A stretch of DNA of 64,000 bases. Origin: Thermococcus sp. 2319x1 (GTDB lineage: Archaea; Methanobacteriota_B; Thermococci; Thermococcales; Thermococcaceae). The stretch covers positions 1,730,321 through 1,794,320 of the forward strand of contig NZ_CP012200.1 in NCBI RefSeq assembly GCF_001484685.1, given 5' to 3'. Each line of letters opens with the position of its first letter. The stretch's first letter is position 1. The position numbers and the translations under genes are program-made. The notes beneath the pieces were generated by a model, which was not told the origin of the DNA, made no database searches, and was given only the letters and a program-made list of their open reading frames with translations. This document shows positions 35,007 to 43,733 of the stretch, piece after piece.

Positions 35007-35393
35007 TCAACGATCCGGTAGCCTCTTGAACCCATAAACCTCAAAGTCCCGGTCAAAAGTAAAAGCTTCCTTGATTTTCAGCCTCTCCATTATAGCAAAG
35101 CTCAAGCAATCTACGACATCCATGTCGTTCTGATGCTCATACTTCTCAAATATCTCCCAGGCCTTTTCCCAGTCTTCTTCCCTTTCTTTCTCAATTATCA
35201 CAACCCTACTCTTTGCGTAGCTTTTATAAAGCTGAATCGCAGTCTTCTTGTTAACCCTCTTTGAAACCCCATTAAGGAACTCCACCAGTACTGGCCTGCC
35301 AACAACGAACTTTATGCCGCTCCTAATAGATTTTTCAAAAAACTCTTTTGCTTCTTTATGATTTCTGTCGGTTCTGCTGGCTAACGCTATCAT
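35007..35393 (-). pseudogene. VapC-like PIN-domain toxin, N-terminally truncated
   Basis: The 128-aa frame is a PIN nuclease lacking its first strand. In the family the N-terminus contains DTSA with the first catalytic Asp. Here the upstream codons read PKTSA before MIALASRTD, with Lys in place of the Asp, and a stop codon just before. The later acidic residues (NDMDVVDCLSFAIM, FTFDRDFEVYGF) are kept. No vapB antitoxin is beside it. It is probably an inactive toxin relic, though an expressed protein without nuclease activity is possible. Confidence 0.7.
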
Positions 35394-35468
35394 CGCACTC
35401 GTTTTAGGTTATCGGTTCTTCACAATCCAGTCCTAAATAAAAAAAGAAGTTGTGGAGCATCTCCAAGA

Positions 35469-35846
35469 CTAATCGCCCAAAACATAAACTATCGCTTTGC
35501 ATGAGTCCAGGTTGTTCTCGTAGATGCACTTGTTGTAGGCGTTCTCAAGGGTGTCTGAGTATGTAAAGGTGGAGTCGTCTATCTCTTTTGTCTCCCCGTT
35601 GAACTCACACTGCCCGTTCGAGCAGGAGATGGTTTGGGCTTTGAGTTTCCCCCAAGTTCCCGTGGCTTCGTAATTGCTCTTTATGATCTCAACGCTATCC
35701 TGATACTGGAGAAGCTGGGCCTGCTGGGCGGAGTTTATTGTCTTCGGAACAACACCTTCGCCAAGGTAAAAAACCGCAACCAATATTATGACAAGAACGA
35801 GGGCAATCATTGCAGAATACTCGAGGGAACCTTGAGCTTTTTTCAT
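35469..35846 (-). CDS. class III signal-peptide pilin-like protein 3
   Basis: The 125-aa protein begins with MKKAQGSLEYSAMIALVLVI. This is a class III signal peptide (QxSxEY type), cut by an EppA-like prepilin peptidase before the Q, followed by a hydrophobic helix that forms the filament core. The C-terminal domain has four Cys residues, probably paired. A GGTGAT ribosome site precedes the ATG. It is the last of three tandem pilin genes. Confidence 0.85.
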   Translation of the reverse strand: MKKAQGSLEYSAMIALVLVIILVAVFYLGEGVVPKTINSAQQAQLLQYQDSVEIIKSNYEATGTWGKLKAQTISCSNGQCEFNGETKEIDDSTFTYSDTLENAYNKCIYENNLDSCKAIVYVLGD

Positions 35847-35876
35847 AAAAATCACCAAAAAAGGAAAGAGCCGAGA

Positions 35877-36314
35877 TCAGGTCGTTGAACCTGCAAGAAC
35901 TCCGAAGACTTGGCAAGCTTCCAACTTACCAGCTTGGCACTCATTGTAGACCGTTATTATAGACTTGTTGCTGCTGCCGAAATAAGTGGAAAGTGTATCC
36001 TTATATTCAGTGGGGACGCTGTATTGTGGGCTGGGAGAAACGCCAGGTATATTTAGGGTCAACTTCGTACTATTATTATCGTATGAAACAGTTGTACTAT
36101 TACTCCACCACCCTTTTGCTTGGAATGATGATTTTACAAGTTCCGCTTGACTTTGCAACACCGTTATGTCCCCTTGTGAAGCAGCCTGCTGCCCAGTGCT
36201 TGATATATACCTAACCACAACAAAGATTATTATCAGGGCCGCTGCTATCATGAAGAGGTACTCCAGCGCACCCTGACCCTTCTTCCTCCTAAACAACTTC
36301 TTCAGGTTTATCAT
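35877..36314 (-). CDS. class III signal-peptide pilin-like protein 2
   Basis: The 145-aa protein has the class III signal KKGQGALEYLFMIAAALIII at residues ~10-30, preceded by a short basic segment. The C-terminal domain is Ser/Thr/Asn-rich with two Cys. The frame stays open for 24 more codons upstream, but GGAGGTG lies before the ATG at 36314. Its signal closely resembles that of the next upstream pilin, so the two probably arose by duplication. Confidence 0.85.
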   Translation of the reverse strand: MINLKKLFRRKKGQGALEYLFMIAAALIIIFVVVRYISSTGQQAASQGDITVLQSQAELVKSSFQAKGWWSNSTTVSYDNNSTKLTLNIPGVSPSPQYSVPTEYKDTLSTYFGSSNKSIITVYNECQAGKLEACQVFGVLAGSTT

Positions 36315-36419
36315 TTTCCAACACCTCCGAAAGGGTATCTTCAAAGACAAATTACATCGAAGACCTATAAATATCTTTCCCCTCAATTATGCCGATCACT
36401 TCCGCAAATGTGGTACAAA

Positions 36420-36905
36420 CTATTGAGGAATCCACAACGACTCGTCGAGGGTGATTATTACCTTGCAAGCGTTTTCATCACCTGCGAGGCATTGGTCATA
36501 GAGCTCCTTAAGGGTTTTCAGATTATATTTCCCGTCCCCGTAGAGGGCCTTCACTTCCTCCCTGTATTCCGAGCCACTGTAGTCGAGGTAGTAGATGACC
36601 CTGTCACTCTTATCACACTTCCCATTTGAGCCTTTGTCCTTTATGCTTATGCCGTATTTGGAGCCAACTTTGTCTTTGGAATAACTCTCCGAGAGGATGT
36701 AAAAGCAGTATTCGTCGTTCCAGAGGCCTTTAGCAGTTAGCTTAGATTTTGCAAGCTCTGCCTGGCTTTGCAGTAATGCAATGTCACCTTGTTGTGTAGC
36801 TTGGCTTCCAGAACCGCTGATATAACTCACCACAGCGAAGATTATTATCAATGCTGCGGCAACCATGAAGAGGTACTCCAGTGAGCCTTGACCCTTCCGG
36901 CTCAT
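36420..36905 (-). CDS. class III signal-peptide pilin-like protein 1
   Basis: The 161-aa protein begins MSRKGQGSLEYLFMVAAALI, a class III signal followed by a hydrophobic stretch, and then a short region nearly identical to that of its neighbour (LLQSQAELAKSK). The C-terminal domain has several Cys (DEYCFYI, GKCDKSD, DQCLAGDENACKV). It is the first of three tandem prepilin genes and is divergent from the HTH protein gene at 36984. Confidence 0.86.
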   Translation of the reverse strand: MSRKGQGSLEYLFMVAAALIIIFAVVSYISGSGSQATQQGDIALLQSQAELAKSKLTAKGLWNDEYCFYILSESYSKDKVGSKYGISIKDKGSNGKCDKSDRVIYYLDYSGSEYREEVKALYGDGKYNLKTLKELYDQCLAGDENACKVIITLDESLWIPQ

Positions 36906-36983
36906 GCTTTGATTATCTTCGGAAAAGGATAAATATTTTTTTCCTCAATTTTACCTATGGGATAATCAAAAGTGGGGATAGCA

Positions 36984-37517
36984 ATGCTGGTCTTCATAGA
37001 GTGCGAGTCATCGAGCATTGAAAGCTGTTTAGAGGAGCTCAGAAAAAAGGCCGAAGTTTTAAAGAAAATCCCGGGAAGAATAGATAAAGCCAAGATAGAG
37101 CTCTCTTTCGGTGCCTTTATGAGCGTTAGAATAAGCCTGAGCATAGAGGTGGACAAAAACTATGGGAAGATGGTAATAGCTGAATACTCATCAGGGAAGG
37201 ACGTCCTCGAAAGGCTGCAGGAGAAGATGGGGGAGAAGGTAAAGAATGCCCAAATAGTGGACTTCACCTTCGGAACCTACACTATGCCAATAACCAGAAG
37301 GAAATATGCCGTAGGGATAGCGGTTGTGAACATACCAAGAGAAAGAGAAAGCTTCGATAATTTGAGCATTGAAGAAAGGAGGGCAATCCTGAGAAAAGCC
37401 CTTGAGCTTTTTGGCTGGAATCCAAAGGTTTTGAACATCTCTGAGATAGCGAGGCTATTCAACGTCTCGAGGGATTCAATCTACAACGACATAGAGCAGA
37501 TTTTGAAGGAAAGTTAG
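36984..37517 (+). CDS. unrecognised protein with C-terminal HTH, divergent from the prepilins
   Basis: The 177-aa protein has an N-terminal ~125-residue alpha/beta region (VFIECESSSIESCLEELRKK, YGKMVIAEYSSGKDVLERL) without a clear family, and a C-terminal HTH (residues ~150-177, NISEIARLFNVSRDSIYNDIEQIL). Its start is about 78 bases from that of the first pilin gene on the other strand. It may be a transcription regulator of the pilin locus or of itself. The ATG at 36984 follows GGGGAT; the frame opens four codons earlier. Confidence 0.65.
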   Translation: MLVFIECESSSIESCLEELRKKAEVLKKIPGRIDKAKIELSFGAFMSVRISLSIEVDKNYGKMVIAEYSSGKDVLERLQEKMGEKVKNAQIVDFTFGTYTMPITRRKYAVGIAVVNIPRERESFDNLSIEERRAILRKALELFGWNPKVLNISEIARLFNVSRDSIYNDIEQILKES

Positions 37518-37845
37518 AGGGCCCCTGAAACTTTGGAAGAAAGCTCTCGGAAATTTTGAACCCACCTTTCCTTGGGCTTTTCATTGCTTTTGCTAATTCT
37601 TTTCTTTTGATAGACCCCCTGCATCGTACAAAAAAGCGCAAAACCTTTAAGCCCCCTCATCGCTGTAAGAAAATGCGGGGATTTTCCATTTTCGGCTCCG
37701 TTATAAAATCTTGATGTGACACCCCAGCAATTTCTGCCCTTTTTCTATAGAAGGGAGCTCATTGCCGCTAAAGCTCAAAGTCTCTACCGAAGAGTTTATG
37801 GTATTTGAAAAGAACTGACAAATCGTTGTAAAAAATATAAAAAGC
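37518..37845. other. intergenic region of 328 bases between convergent genes
   Basis: It lies between the HTH gene and the site-2 protease gene, which converge. It holds runs of T and A with no open frame above 60 codons, repeat array or tRNA. I see no supported feature here. Confidence 0.4.
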
Positions 37846-39066
37846 TCACTGGACAACGCTTATGGGCACTGGCGTTGCCGAGAGGATGAATATTGCGAGC
37901 ACTATCAAAGCCAGAACTATTCTCTTAGGCGAAACTGGGCTGACCTCATCTAAAGCCCCCGGGTTTCCTATTCTTCCCATGAGGAGGATTATGAAGCCCC
38001 AGATGAGCCACCCTGCCCAGAGGACACTTAGCCCAATCATTGCCAAGCCCAGACCAAAGGTCAAAATCGAGTGGAGCTTTTCCCCAAGGAAGGCCCTCGC
38101 TATGTGGCCACCATCAAGCTGGGCGGCTGGGATTAGGTTTAGGAATGTCACAAGTATTCCCACCCACCCGGCTATCGCCACCGGGTGGAGGTAAATCACA
38201 TAGTCCCCGGGAACCCTAAAGATGTACCTCTCAAGGAGGAGCATTATAAGGCTTTGTCCAAAGGCTATCTCGCCCTCCATTTGAGCAGCAGAGATTGGTA
38301 AGGTTGGAGAGAGCCTTAACCCTATAAGTAGCACTGGAATGGCAACGATGAATCCCGCTATGGGTCCGCTTGAGCCCAGGTCTATGGCGGCGTTTCTCGT
38401 TGGTATTGGGGATTTAACCCTTATAACAGCTCCAAGAGTGCCGAGTATGTTTGGAAACGGTATGAAGTAAGGAAAAGTTGACTTTACGCCGTGAAGGGTA
38501 GCCGCTATCTTGTGCCCCATCTCGTGGGTGCCAAGAATAGCCAAAACGCTTATTGAAAAGGCCAGGGCATTTAGATAGATGTTCCTTATCCCCGGGAGGT
38601 TGTACTGGTCAAGAAAGGATATATAAGAACTTGAAAGCCAGTAGCCCGCAAAGAGGGTGCTCAAAACCGTTGCAATAAAAAGCCCTATGCCGATGAGGGG
38701 GTTTTCTTCCTTAACCTGCTGCGCTGGAAAAACGAAGAGAGCAACTTTGCCTTCCCTCTTTTTCAATGCCGCCCAGTAGCCGAGCTTCTCAAGCTCCTTA
38801 AGAACCCTCTCGAAGTTGGTCTCTTTCACCGATAAAACCTCAAAAGCCATTACGTCTCCTTTAGCCTGCATCTCGCCAAGAGAATAAAACTCGCTGAGCT
38901 TTTCCATGAGAGGCTCGTTAAAGGTTTCCTCAACCGGCTCAATCTCAAAGCCAACAAGAACCATGTCCGAGCCGCACTTTGGACAAGAATTTTCCAGCAA
39001 AGCTGCGTTGGACTCTCTAACCTCTCTATGGCCACATTTAACGCACTTGTAAATACCCTCTGCCAT
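37846..39066 (-). CDS. site-2 protease (M50) family membrane metalloprotease
   Basis: This 406-aa protein has an N-terminal zinc ribbon (Cys8, Cys11, Cys28, Cys31), a soluble domain to ~115, and six or more membrane segments. The HExxH motif is in LAILGTHEMGHKIAATLHGVK and the third zinc ligand in IPAAQLDGGHIARA. It cleaves membrane proteins within the bilayer; substrates are unknown. A GGTGG site precedes the ATG at 39066; the frame is open four codons further. Confidence 0.9.
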   Translation of the reverse strand: MAEGIYKCVKCGHREVRESNAALLENSCPKCGSDMVLVGFEIEPVEETFNEPLMEKLSEFYSLGEMQAKGDVMAFEVLSVKETNFERVLKELEKLGYWAALKKREGKVALFVFPAQQVKEENPLIGIGLFIATVLSTLFAGYWLSSSYISFLDQYNLPGIRNIYLNALAFSISVLAILGTHEMGHKIAATLHGVKSTFPYFIPFPNILGTLGAVIRVKSPIPTRNAAIDLGSSGPIAGFIVAIPVLLIGLRLSPTLPISAAQMEGEIAFGQSLIMLLLERYIFRVPGDYVIYLHPVAIAGWVGILVTFLNLIPAAQLDGGHIARAFLGEKLHSILTFGLGLAMIGLSVLWAGWLIWGFIILLMGRIGNPGALDEVSPVSPKRIVLALIVLAIFILSATPVPISVVQ

Positions 39067-39108
39067 TTTTTCCACCACTTAAAAAGAATAGGGAAGAAAG
39101 CTTAAAAA

Positions 39109-39501
39109 CTATTCCTCTATGATTACCTCCCCCCTGTCCGCATCCACCTCAACGATCTGGCCGCTCTTGATCTTGCTTATGTCCACTTTGTCCACCATGG
39201 GGATTTCTGCAATAATAGCTCCCGTTGCTACAATCGTCTCTGCCTCTTCAACAACTATTGCCTTAGGTGCAACACCGTTTTTCTTCAGCTGGTAAATGAC
39301 GTAAGAGCCAACAGTCGAGCCTTTGCCCCTCGGAAATACAAGGATTTTGTCCTTTATGATCTCTCCCCTGATGTCACTCTCGATGTCCTTCACTATGCCA
39401 GTTTTTGGGTCGACACCCCCTAAAAATGAGAGAGGCTTTTTTGAGACAAGGGCAACTCCCTTTGCCTTTCCTCTGGTGATTTTTCTTCCCTTAAGTCTCA
39501 T
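39109..39501 (-). CDS. phosphomevalonate dehydratase small subunit (aconitase X swivel domain)
   Basis: The 130-aa protein matches the DUF126/aconitase X small-subunit family (ITRGKAKGVALVSKKPLSFLGGVDPKTG, FPRGKGSTVGSYVIYQLKKNG). Together with the large subunit it dehydrates (R)-5-phosphomevalonate to trans-anhydromevalonate 5-phosphate in the archaeal mevalonate route. It follows the large-subunit gene after nine bases. Confidence 0.88.
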   Translation of the reverse strand: MRLKGRKITRGKAKGVALVSKKPLSFLGGVDPKTGIVKDIESDIRGEIIKDKILVFPRGKGSTVGSYVIYQLKKNGVAPKAIVVEEAETIVATGAIIAEIPMVDKVDISKIKSGQIVEVDADRGEVIIEE

Positions 39502-39510
39502 CTTCCCACC

Positions 39511-40671
39511 TCACGGTGCCTCGAGGATTAGCCTTTCAGTGTCCTCAAGCCTCACCTTCAGCCCGGCCGAGGAGAAGTAAAAGCTCGCCTTTCCGCTGTT
39601 AGTGGCTATCCCCTCATACCACCTCTCCACCGGAGATACTATTAAACAGCCGTCGGCTATTATCCTTCCGTTATATCGCTCTATAACCTCGGTATAGCCC
39701 AAGGTATCCGAGAGGGCCTTCACAGCCCTGCTTGCGGTTATTAAGAGCGGCACTTTCAAAGGCTTCCTCCTCATCTTCAAAAGCTCTGCCACCTCTTTTA
39801 TCTCCTGAATTGAAGCATGGGGACAGCCTATTACTATTGCATCTATCTCTCTCCACTCTGCGTTGAACTTTTCCTTAACCTCTTCGAGTCCCTTCTCATC
39901 AACCTCAATTCTCTCGAGCTTGTCCCCTATGGCGTGCCTGTATTCCGGAGTCTCGCCTTCAACATGGTAGAGTGCTATTGAGCCCGTTGCCGCCATTGAA
40001 GCTCCTAATTCCTTGAGGTAATCCGTCTTTTCCGGTTTAAGGTTCTTGAAGTAGGGTATATCGTTCTTCAGAGCTCTGCCGAGGTAGTAGCCCAAAAAGC
40101 TGTAGTCTGCAAAGTCTTTGAGCTTTGCTTTCACCTCAACGATTACCGTTGCCTTTCTGTTCTCCTCAAGGTGGAGACCATAATTTGGAGTTTTGCCAAC
40201 GATTGCGGCTGCAAGGCTTGAGGGTCCGCCTTCCCTGTTTGTTCTCGCTCCTATTATGGAGTTTGCAAAGATAACCGCGGAGCTCTCGCTCCATGCTATA
40301 TGGTCACCAAACTTCGGAAGGTTTGCACCGTAGTAGGGGGTGCAGGTGGAGGTGACCTCTATTCCCATGGCCCTATAGAGCTCGAGTATTTCCCTCTGCT
40401 TCTCCATGAATAGCTCGTCTCCTATGCCAGCCGGATTGAGAGTAGTATAAACGCTAACCTTCGCCCCGGAATTAACGAGGTCTTTCAGAAACTCTATTCC
40501 GGCATCTCCGATATTTTTGTAAGAAACCCCAGCCACCTGAGCACTTTTAATCGGAATCAATCTATCCGCCCCATAGATATCTCCCAATGCAACAAGGATT
40601 TCCATGGCCTTTTGCAATGCATAGCCGTATTCTCCGGCAAGTATCAGTTCCTCCTCCTTTGTGAGGTACAT
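39511..40671 (-). CDS. phosphomevalonate dehydratase large subunit (aconitase X)
   Basis: The 386-aa protein is an aconitase X catalytic subunit with a [4Fe-4S] site. Cysteines in VTSTCTPYYGANLP and IVIGCPHASIQEI and the motif TNREGGPSSLAAAIVGKTPNYG are typical. It acts in isoprenoid synthesis for membrane lipids. The frame is open for 27 more codons upstream, but GGTGAT lies before the ATG of MYLTKEEELILAGEYG, which matches the family N-terminus. Confidence 0.9.
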   Translation of the reverse strand: MYLTKEEELILAGEYGYALQKAMEILVALGDIYGADRLIPIKSAQVAGVSYKNIGDAGIEFLKDLVNSGAKVSVYTTLNPAGIGDELFMEKQREILELYRAMGIEVTSTCTPYYGANLPKFGDHIAWSESSAVIFANSIIGARTNREGGPSSLAAAIVGKTPNYGLHLEENRKATVIVEVKAKLKDFADYSFLGYYLGRALKNDIPYFKNLKPEKTDYLKELGASMAATGSIALYHVEGETPEYRHAIGDKLERIEVDEKGLEEVKEKFNAEWREIDAIVIGCPHASIQEIKEVAELLKMRRKPLKVPLLITASRAVKALSDTLGYTEVIERYNGRIIADGCLIVSPVERWYEGIATNSGKASFYFSSAGLKVRLEDTERLILEAP

Positions 40672-40860
40672 CTCATCACCAATATAAAATTGGAGGGGGA
40701 GTTTAAGGGCTTTTTCATCACATGAGAAAAGCCCGGCAGTTAAATCCGGCATGGTGGGATTGGAGTTAAATCCAAATAAAGGGCTAAAAAGTTAGAAATG
40801 TTTTTAGACACTTCCAATGGAGTATCCGGCATTTGAAACTCCCGAAAGAGATACCGCAAA

Positions 40861-40870
40861 CTTTATAAAT
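40861..40870 (+). promoter_or_regulatory. TATA box of the initiator tRNA gene
   Basis: CTTTATAAAT, preceded by the BRE-like CGCAAA, lies about 36 bases upstream of the tRNA 5' end. This leaves room for a short 5' leader to be removed by RNase P. Confidence 0.65.
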
Positions 40871-40901
40871 CGGCTTCTTATTAATAGGTAACGGGTCAAG
40901 C

Positions 40902-40979
40902 AGCGGGGTGGGGCAGCTAGGAGTGCCCGCCGGGCTCATAACCCGGAGGTCGGTGGTTCAAATCCACCCCCCGCTACCA
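40902..40979 (+). tRNA. initiator tRNA-Met (CAT)
   Basis: The sequence folds as a complete tRNA: acceptor AGCGGGG/CCCCGCT, D arm GGGC/GCCC, anticodon stem CCGGG/CCCGG with loop CTCATAA (anticodon at 40937-40939), T arm GGTGG-TTCAAAT-CCACC, and an encoded CCA end. The A1-U72 pair and three G-C pairs in the anticodon stem identify it as the initiator tRNA, not elongator Met or Ile2. Confidence 0.96.
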
Positions 40980-41256
40980 GTCTATTTTTGAGCATTGTTT
41001 TATACATGCTCCAGCCTAAAAGTTGCTGTTTCCCCCGTATGATAAATCCTATCATCTTGTAAAACCCAGAGAGATTATCTTTTCTGTAAATCCTTATCTC
41101 GTAAAGATCTGAGGAGTATTGGTACCCTTTTTCCCCGGATCTTTACTGTGGTGCCTCTTTTGTTAAAACTAATTCCAATTTTACTCCAAACGTTGCAGTC
41201 AATTAAGTTAGGGCAACCTTATAAACCCTCTCCGATTAGGTCAAAGGGGGCTTGCC

Positions 41257-42082
41257 ATGGATCTGGTAGTTTTGGGGCATGTTGCGATTGACCACATAAT
41301 CTTTCCCGATAAGAGAGAAATGATCCTTCCGGGAGGAGCGGCCGCGGCTGTTGCCACTTCCGCCGCTCTAAGTGGAGCCAAAGTGGGATTGGTTACAAAG
41401 GTCGGAAAGGACTTCCCCATGGAGTGGCTGAAAAACCTTGAAGGAATCATAGACATTAGGGGAGTTCACGTTCTCGAAGGGAAAACAATGCACATCTACA
41501 TGATCTACCACGAAGACGGGAGCGTCGATGCGCCGGTGGAGATGGGAGTGGCAGAGAAGATGGGTGAGACAGAGATTCCGGATGATTACCTAAACGCGAA
41601 AATATTTCACATCTCTCCAATACCACCGGAAGAGCAGCTAAAGGCGATAGAAAGACTAAAAGGCAAAAGGGTTACCCTGGATTTCAACCCGACATACATG
41701 GAGGAATACAAGACAAAAAGGGAACTCATGAAGGAGATAGTGTCAAAAGCGGAGGTAGTTTTTCCAAACGAAAGGGAGGCAAAAACTATAACCGGAGAAA
41801 AGGACATCAAAAAAGCCGCCGAAAAGCTTCACGAATGGGGGGGCTAAAATCGTCGTGGTAACCATGGGAGAAAAGGGGGTTCTGCTTTATAACGGGAGAG
41901 ATTTCAAAAAGTTCAATGCTCTTCCAGTAGAGGAAATCGTAGACCCAACGGGAGCTGGGGATGCTTTTGCTGGTGGCTTTCTAGCTTATTATGCAAGGGA
42001 GAAGAACCTCGAAGAGTGCATAAAGCAAGGACTGACGAGGGCAAGAGAGGTGCTAAAGAAAAAAGGAAGCTGGAGCATCTAA
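41257..42082 (+). pseudogene. PfkB-family carbohydrate/nucleoside kinase, split by a G-run frameshift
   Basis: The first ~195 codons (VVLGHVAIDHIIFPDKREM, LPGGAAAAVATSAALSGAKVG) and the last 75 (DPTGAGDAFAGGFLAYYA, the catalytic anion-hole motif) lie in different frames. Removing one G from the G7 run at 41837-41843 joins HEWG to AKIVVVTMGEKG, a perfect PfkB sequence of about 275 aa. It may be a real inactivation, a slippage-controlled gene, or a sequence error. Substrate is not predictable; Thermococcales have PfkB kinases for ribose-1-phosphate, cytidine and inositol. TATA CTTATAAAC lies about 40 bases upstream. Confidence 0.82.
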
Positions 42083-42492
42083 TCACTCGTGACTATCCTT
42101 GAGAATACGTAGAGGGTAATTAGAATAAAAACGGCAACTGCGGTGACCTCGAGCTTGGGCATGACCAAAGAGAGCCCCATTATGAGGGCGTAGGTGGGAA
42201 TGGCCAATAGAGATGCTATGCTCAAGATTAGATAATGCTCTCTGGGGGCTTTTTCCCTATCTAAGTAAGCGGACTCAATAAAGATTAAGGCTAAAGCCAC
42301 TATCAGAACTCCCAGAGCGCCTCCTATCTTGTAGTACACTAGGAAGCCTATAACGGCCATCAAAAACAGTGTGCCAAAGAAATAGGAGACAAAAGCTAAA
42401 GGAGCAAGCAGTAAGACCGGAAGGAGTTGCCTATAGCTTAGAAAGATGAAAAACAGGATTACAAGCGGTATCGGTGAGAACTTTATCCTCAT
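42079..42492 (-). CDS. small membrane protein of the MoxR/DUF58 cluster
   Basis: The 137-aa protein has about five hydrophobic helices and no recognised family. It overlaps the DUF58 gene by four bases and ends the operon DUF4129-unknown-MoxR-DUF58-this gene, so it probably belongs to the same membrane complex. Its end overlaps the kinase gene on the other strand by four bases. Confidence 0.7.
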   Translation of the reverse strand: MRIKFSPIPLVILFFIFLSYRQLLPVLLLAPLAFVSYFFGTLFLMAVIGFLVYYKIGGALGVLIVALALIFIESAYLDREKAPREHYLILSIASLLAIPTYALIMGLSLVMPKLEVTAVAVFILITLYVFSRIVTSD

Positions 42493-43733
42493 AACTTGAT
42501 CACCTCTGCGATGGCGCTTCTAAGGGGTTTTCTGGTATCCCAGTCTATTATTAAGGCATAGGCGGAAAGCTTCCTTAAGTATGCTTTCCTCTTGAGGGCC
42601 AGTATCCTAACCGCCAGCTCTTCCTCTTTGCTTCTTGGCTCGATGGCTGAATACAGATCCGGGGAGATCACTATTATCTTGTATCCGTAGCGATAAATCA
42701 TCTCAAGGGCCCTTCTGCTCTCTTCGCTAACAAGGGGTGAGATGTAGATTATCTGGGCATTTGCAGGAAAGCGCGTCCTTATAAGATGTTCAACCTGATA
42801 GGCGATTAGGTTATTTTTATCCGGCCTAGCAGTGCTTAGAATGTCAACACACCTGAAGAAATGCCTCTTTCCATAATCCACCCTAACCCACAGGGGGACG
42901 CTCTCCGAAAGCAAAAGACCAAAGCTCGTGCCGTTTTTAAGGCAGTCGAGCATGAGAGAGGCAGCAGCCCTTACAGAGTAGTCTATAACCCTGCCCCCCA
43001 AATAGCCAGCGTCCACTATTATCACAACATCAACTTTTCTCTCGCTCTCATACTCGTTGCTCATTATTTTGCCCATCTTTGCAGTTGCTTTCCAGTTTAT
43101 TATCTTGAAAGGATCCCCGGGCTGGTATTCCCTTATGGCGTGAAACTCTACTCCTTCACCTATCCTTGGAGATGGCAAGGGACCAACGGTTATTTTCGTA
43201 CCCTTTGTGGAGTAGGGAGTGATGACGTCCTCTATGAGCGGAACACCGATAAGCTCATCATACAGCTCAACCGCCTTGTCCCTTTTGAAAAATCCAAATG
43301 GATCTTGGTAGCTCAAGTATATCCAGCTAAACTCATGAACCCCTCTGCGTACCCTAATCTTGTAGGAAAGCTCCCTCACTTCATCTTTTTTTAGGGAAAG
43401 TAAGAACTCGTTCTTACCTTCAATAACCTCAAGCTCCCCCGGTGTGCCATCCACAAGCCTTAAGCTTGGAATTCTTTCGTTGGACTTTACGGTTAATCTT
43501 ACTTCCACGGTTTCTCCTTCAAGAATTCTGTCGTGAGGCAGGATTCTCTTAATCTCCACGTCAAGTTTTGGTTTAAAAAATGCAACCGCTATGAAAAACA
43601 GCCAAAGTATCGGAAGGACAAGATATACCATATCCCAGCGAAGGGTAAAGAAAGCAATGAGTACCCCTATCCATAGTACAAGAAGAAGCTGAAGGGCTTT
43701 TCCAGTTGGATAAAATTCCTTCATAGCTATCAC
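42489..43733 (-). CDS. DUF58 domain protein
   Basis: The 414-aa protein has two N-terminal membrane helices, a beta-rich central domain (~60-180) and the DUF58/VWA-like region with the signature GEGVEFHAIREYQPGDPFKIINWKATAKMG. DUF58 proteins pair with MoxR ATPases, probably in assembling or activating protein complexes. It overlaps moxR and the following gene by four bases each. Confidence 0.88.
   Translation of the reverse strand: MIAMKEFYPTGKALQLLLVLWIGVLIAFFTLRWDMVYLVLPILWLFFIAVAFFKPKLDVEIKRILPHDRILEGETVEVRLTVKSNERIPSLRLVDGTPGELEVIEGKNEFLLSLKKDEVRELSYKIRVRRGVHEFSWIYLSYQDPFGFFKRDKAVELYDELIGVPLIEDVITPYSTKGTKITVGPLPSPRIGEGVEFHAIREYQPGDPFKIINWKATAKMGKIMSNEYESERKVDVVIIVDAGYLGGRVIDYSVRAAASLMLDCLKNGTSFGLLLSESVPLWVRVDYGKRHFFRCVDILSTARPDKNNLIAYQVEHLIRTRFPANAQIIYISPLVSEESRRALEMIYRYGYKIIVISPDLYSAIEPRSKEEELAVRILALKRKAYLRKLSAYALIIDWDTRKPLRSAIAEVIKL

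Noticed and set aside
37640-37720. Stretch with TATA-like TTTATAAC on the minus strand and a C-box-like GCGATGAGG
   Set aside because: No second box or D boxes in correct order were found, so it was not called an sRNA.
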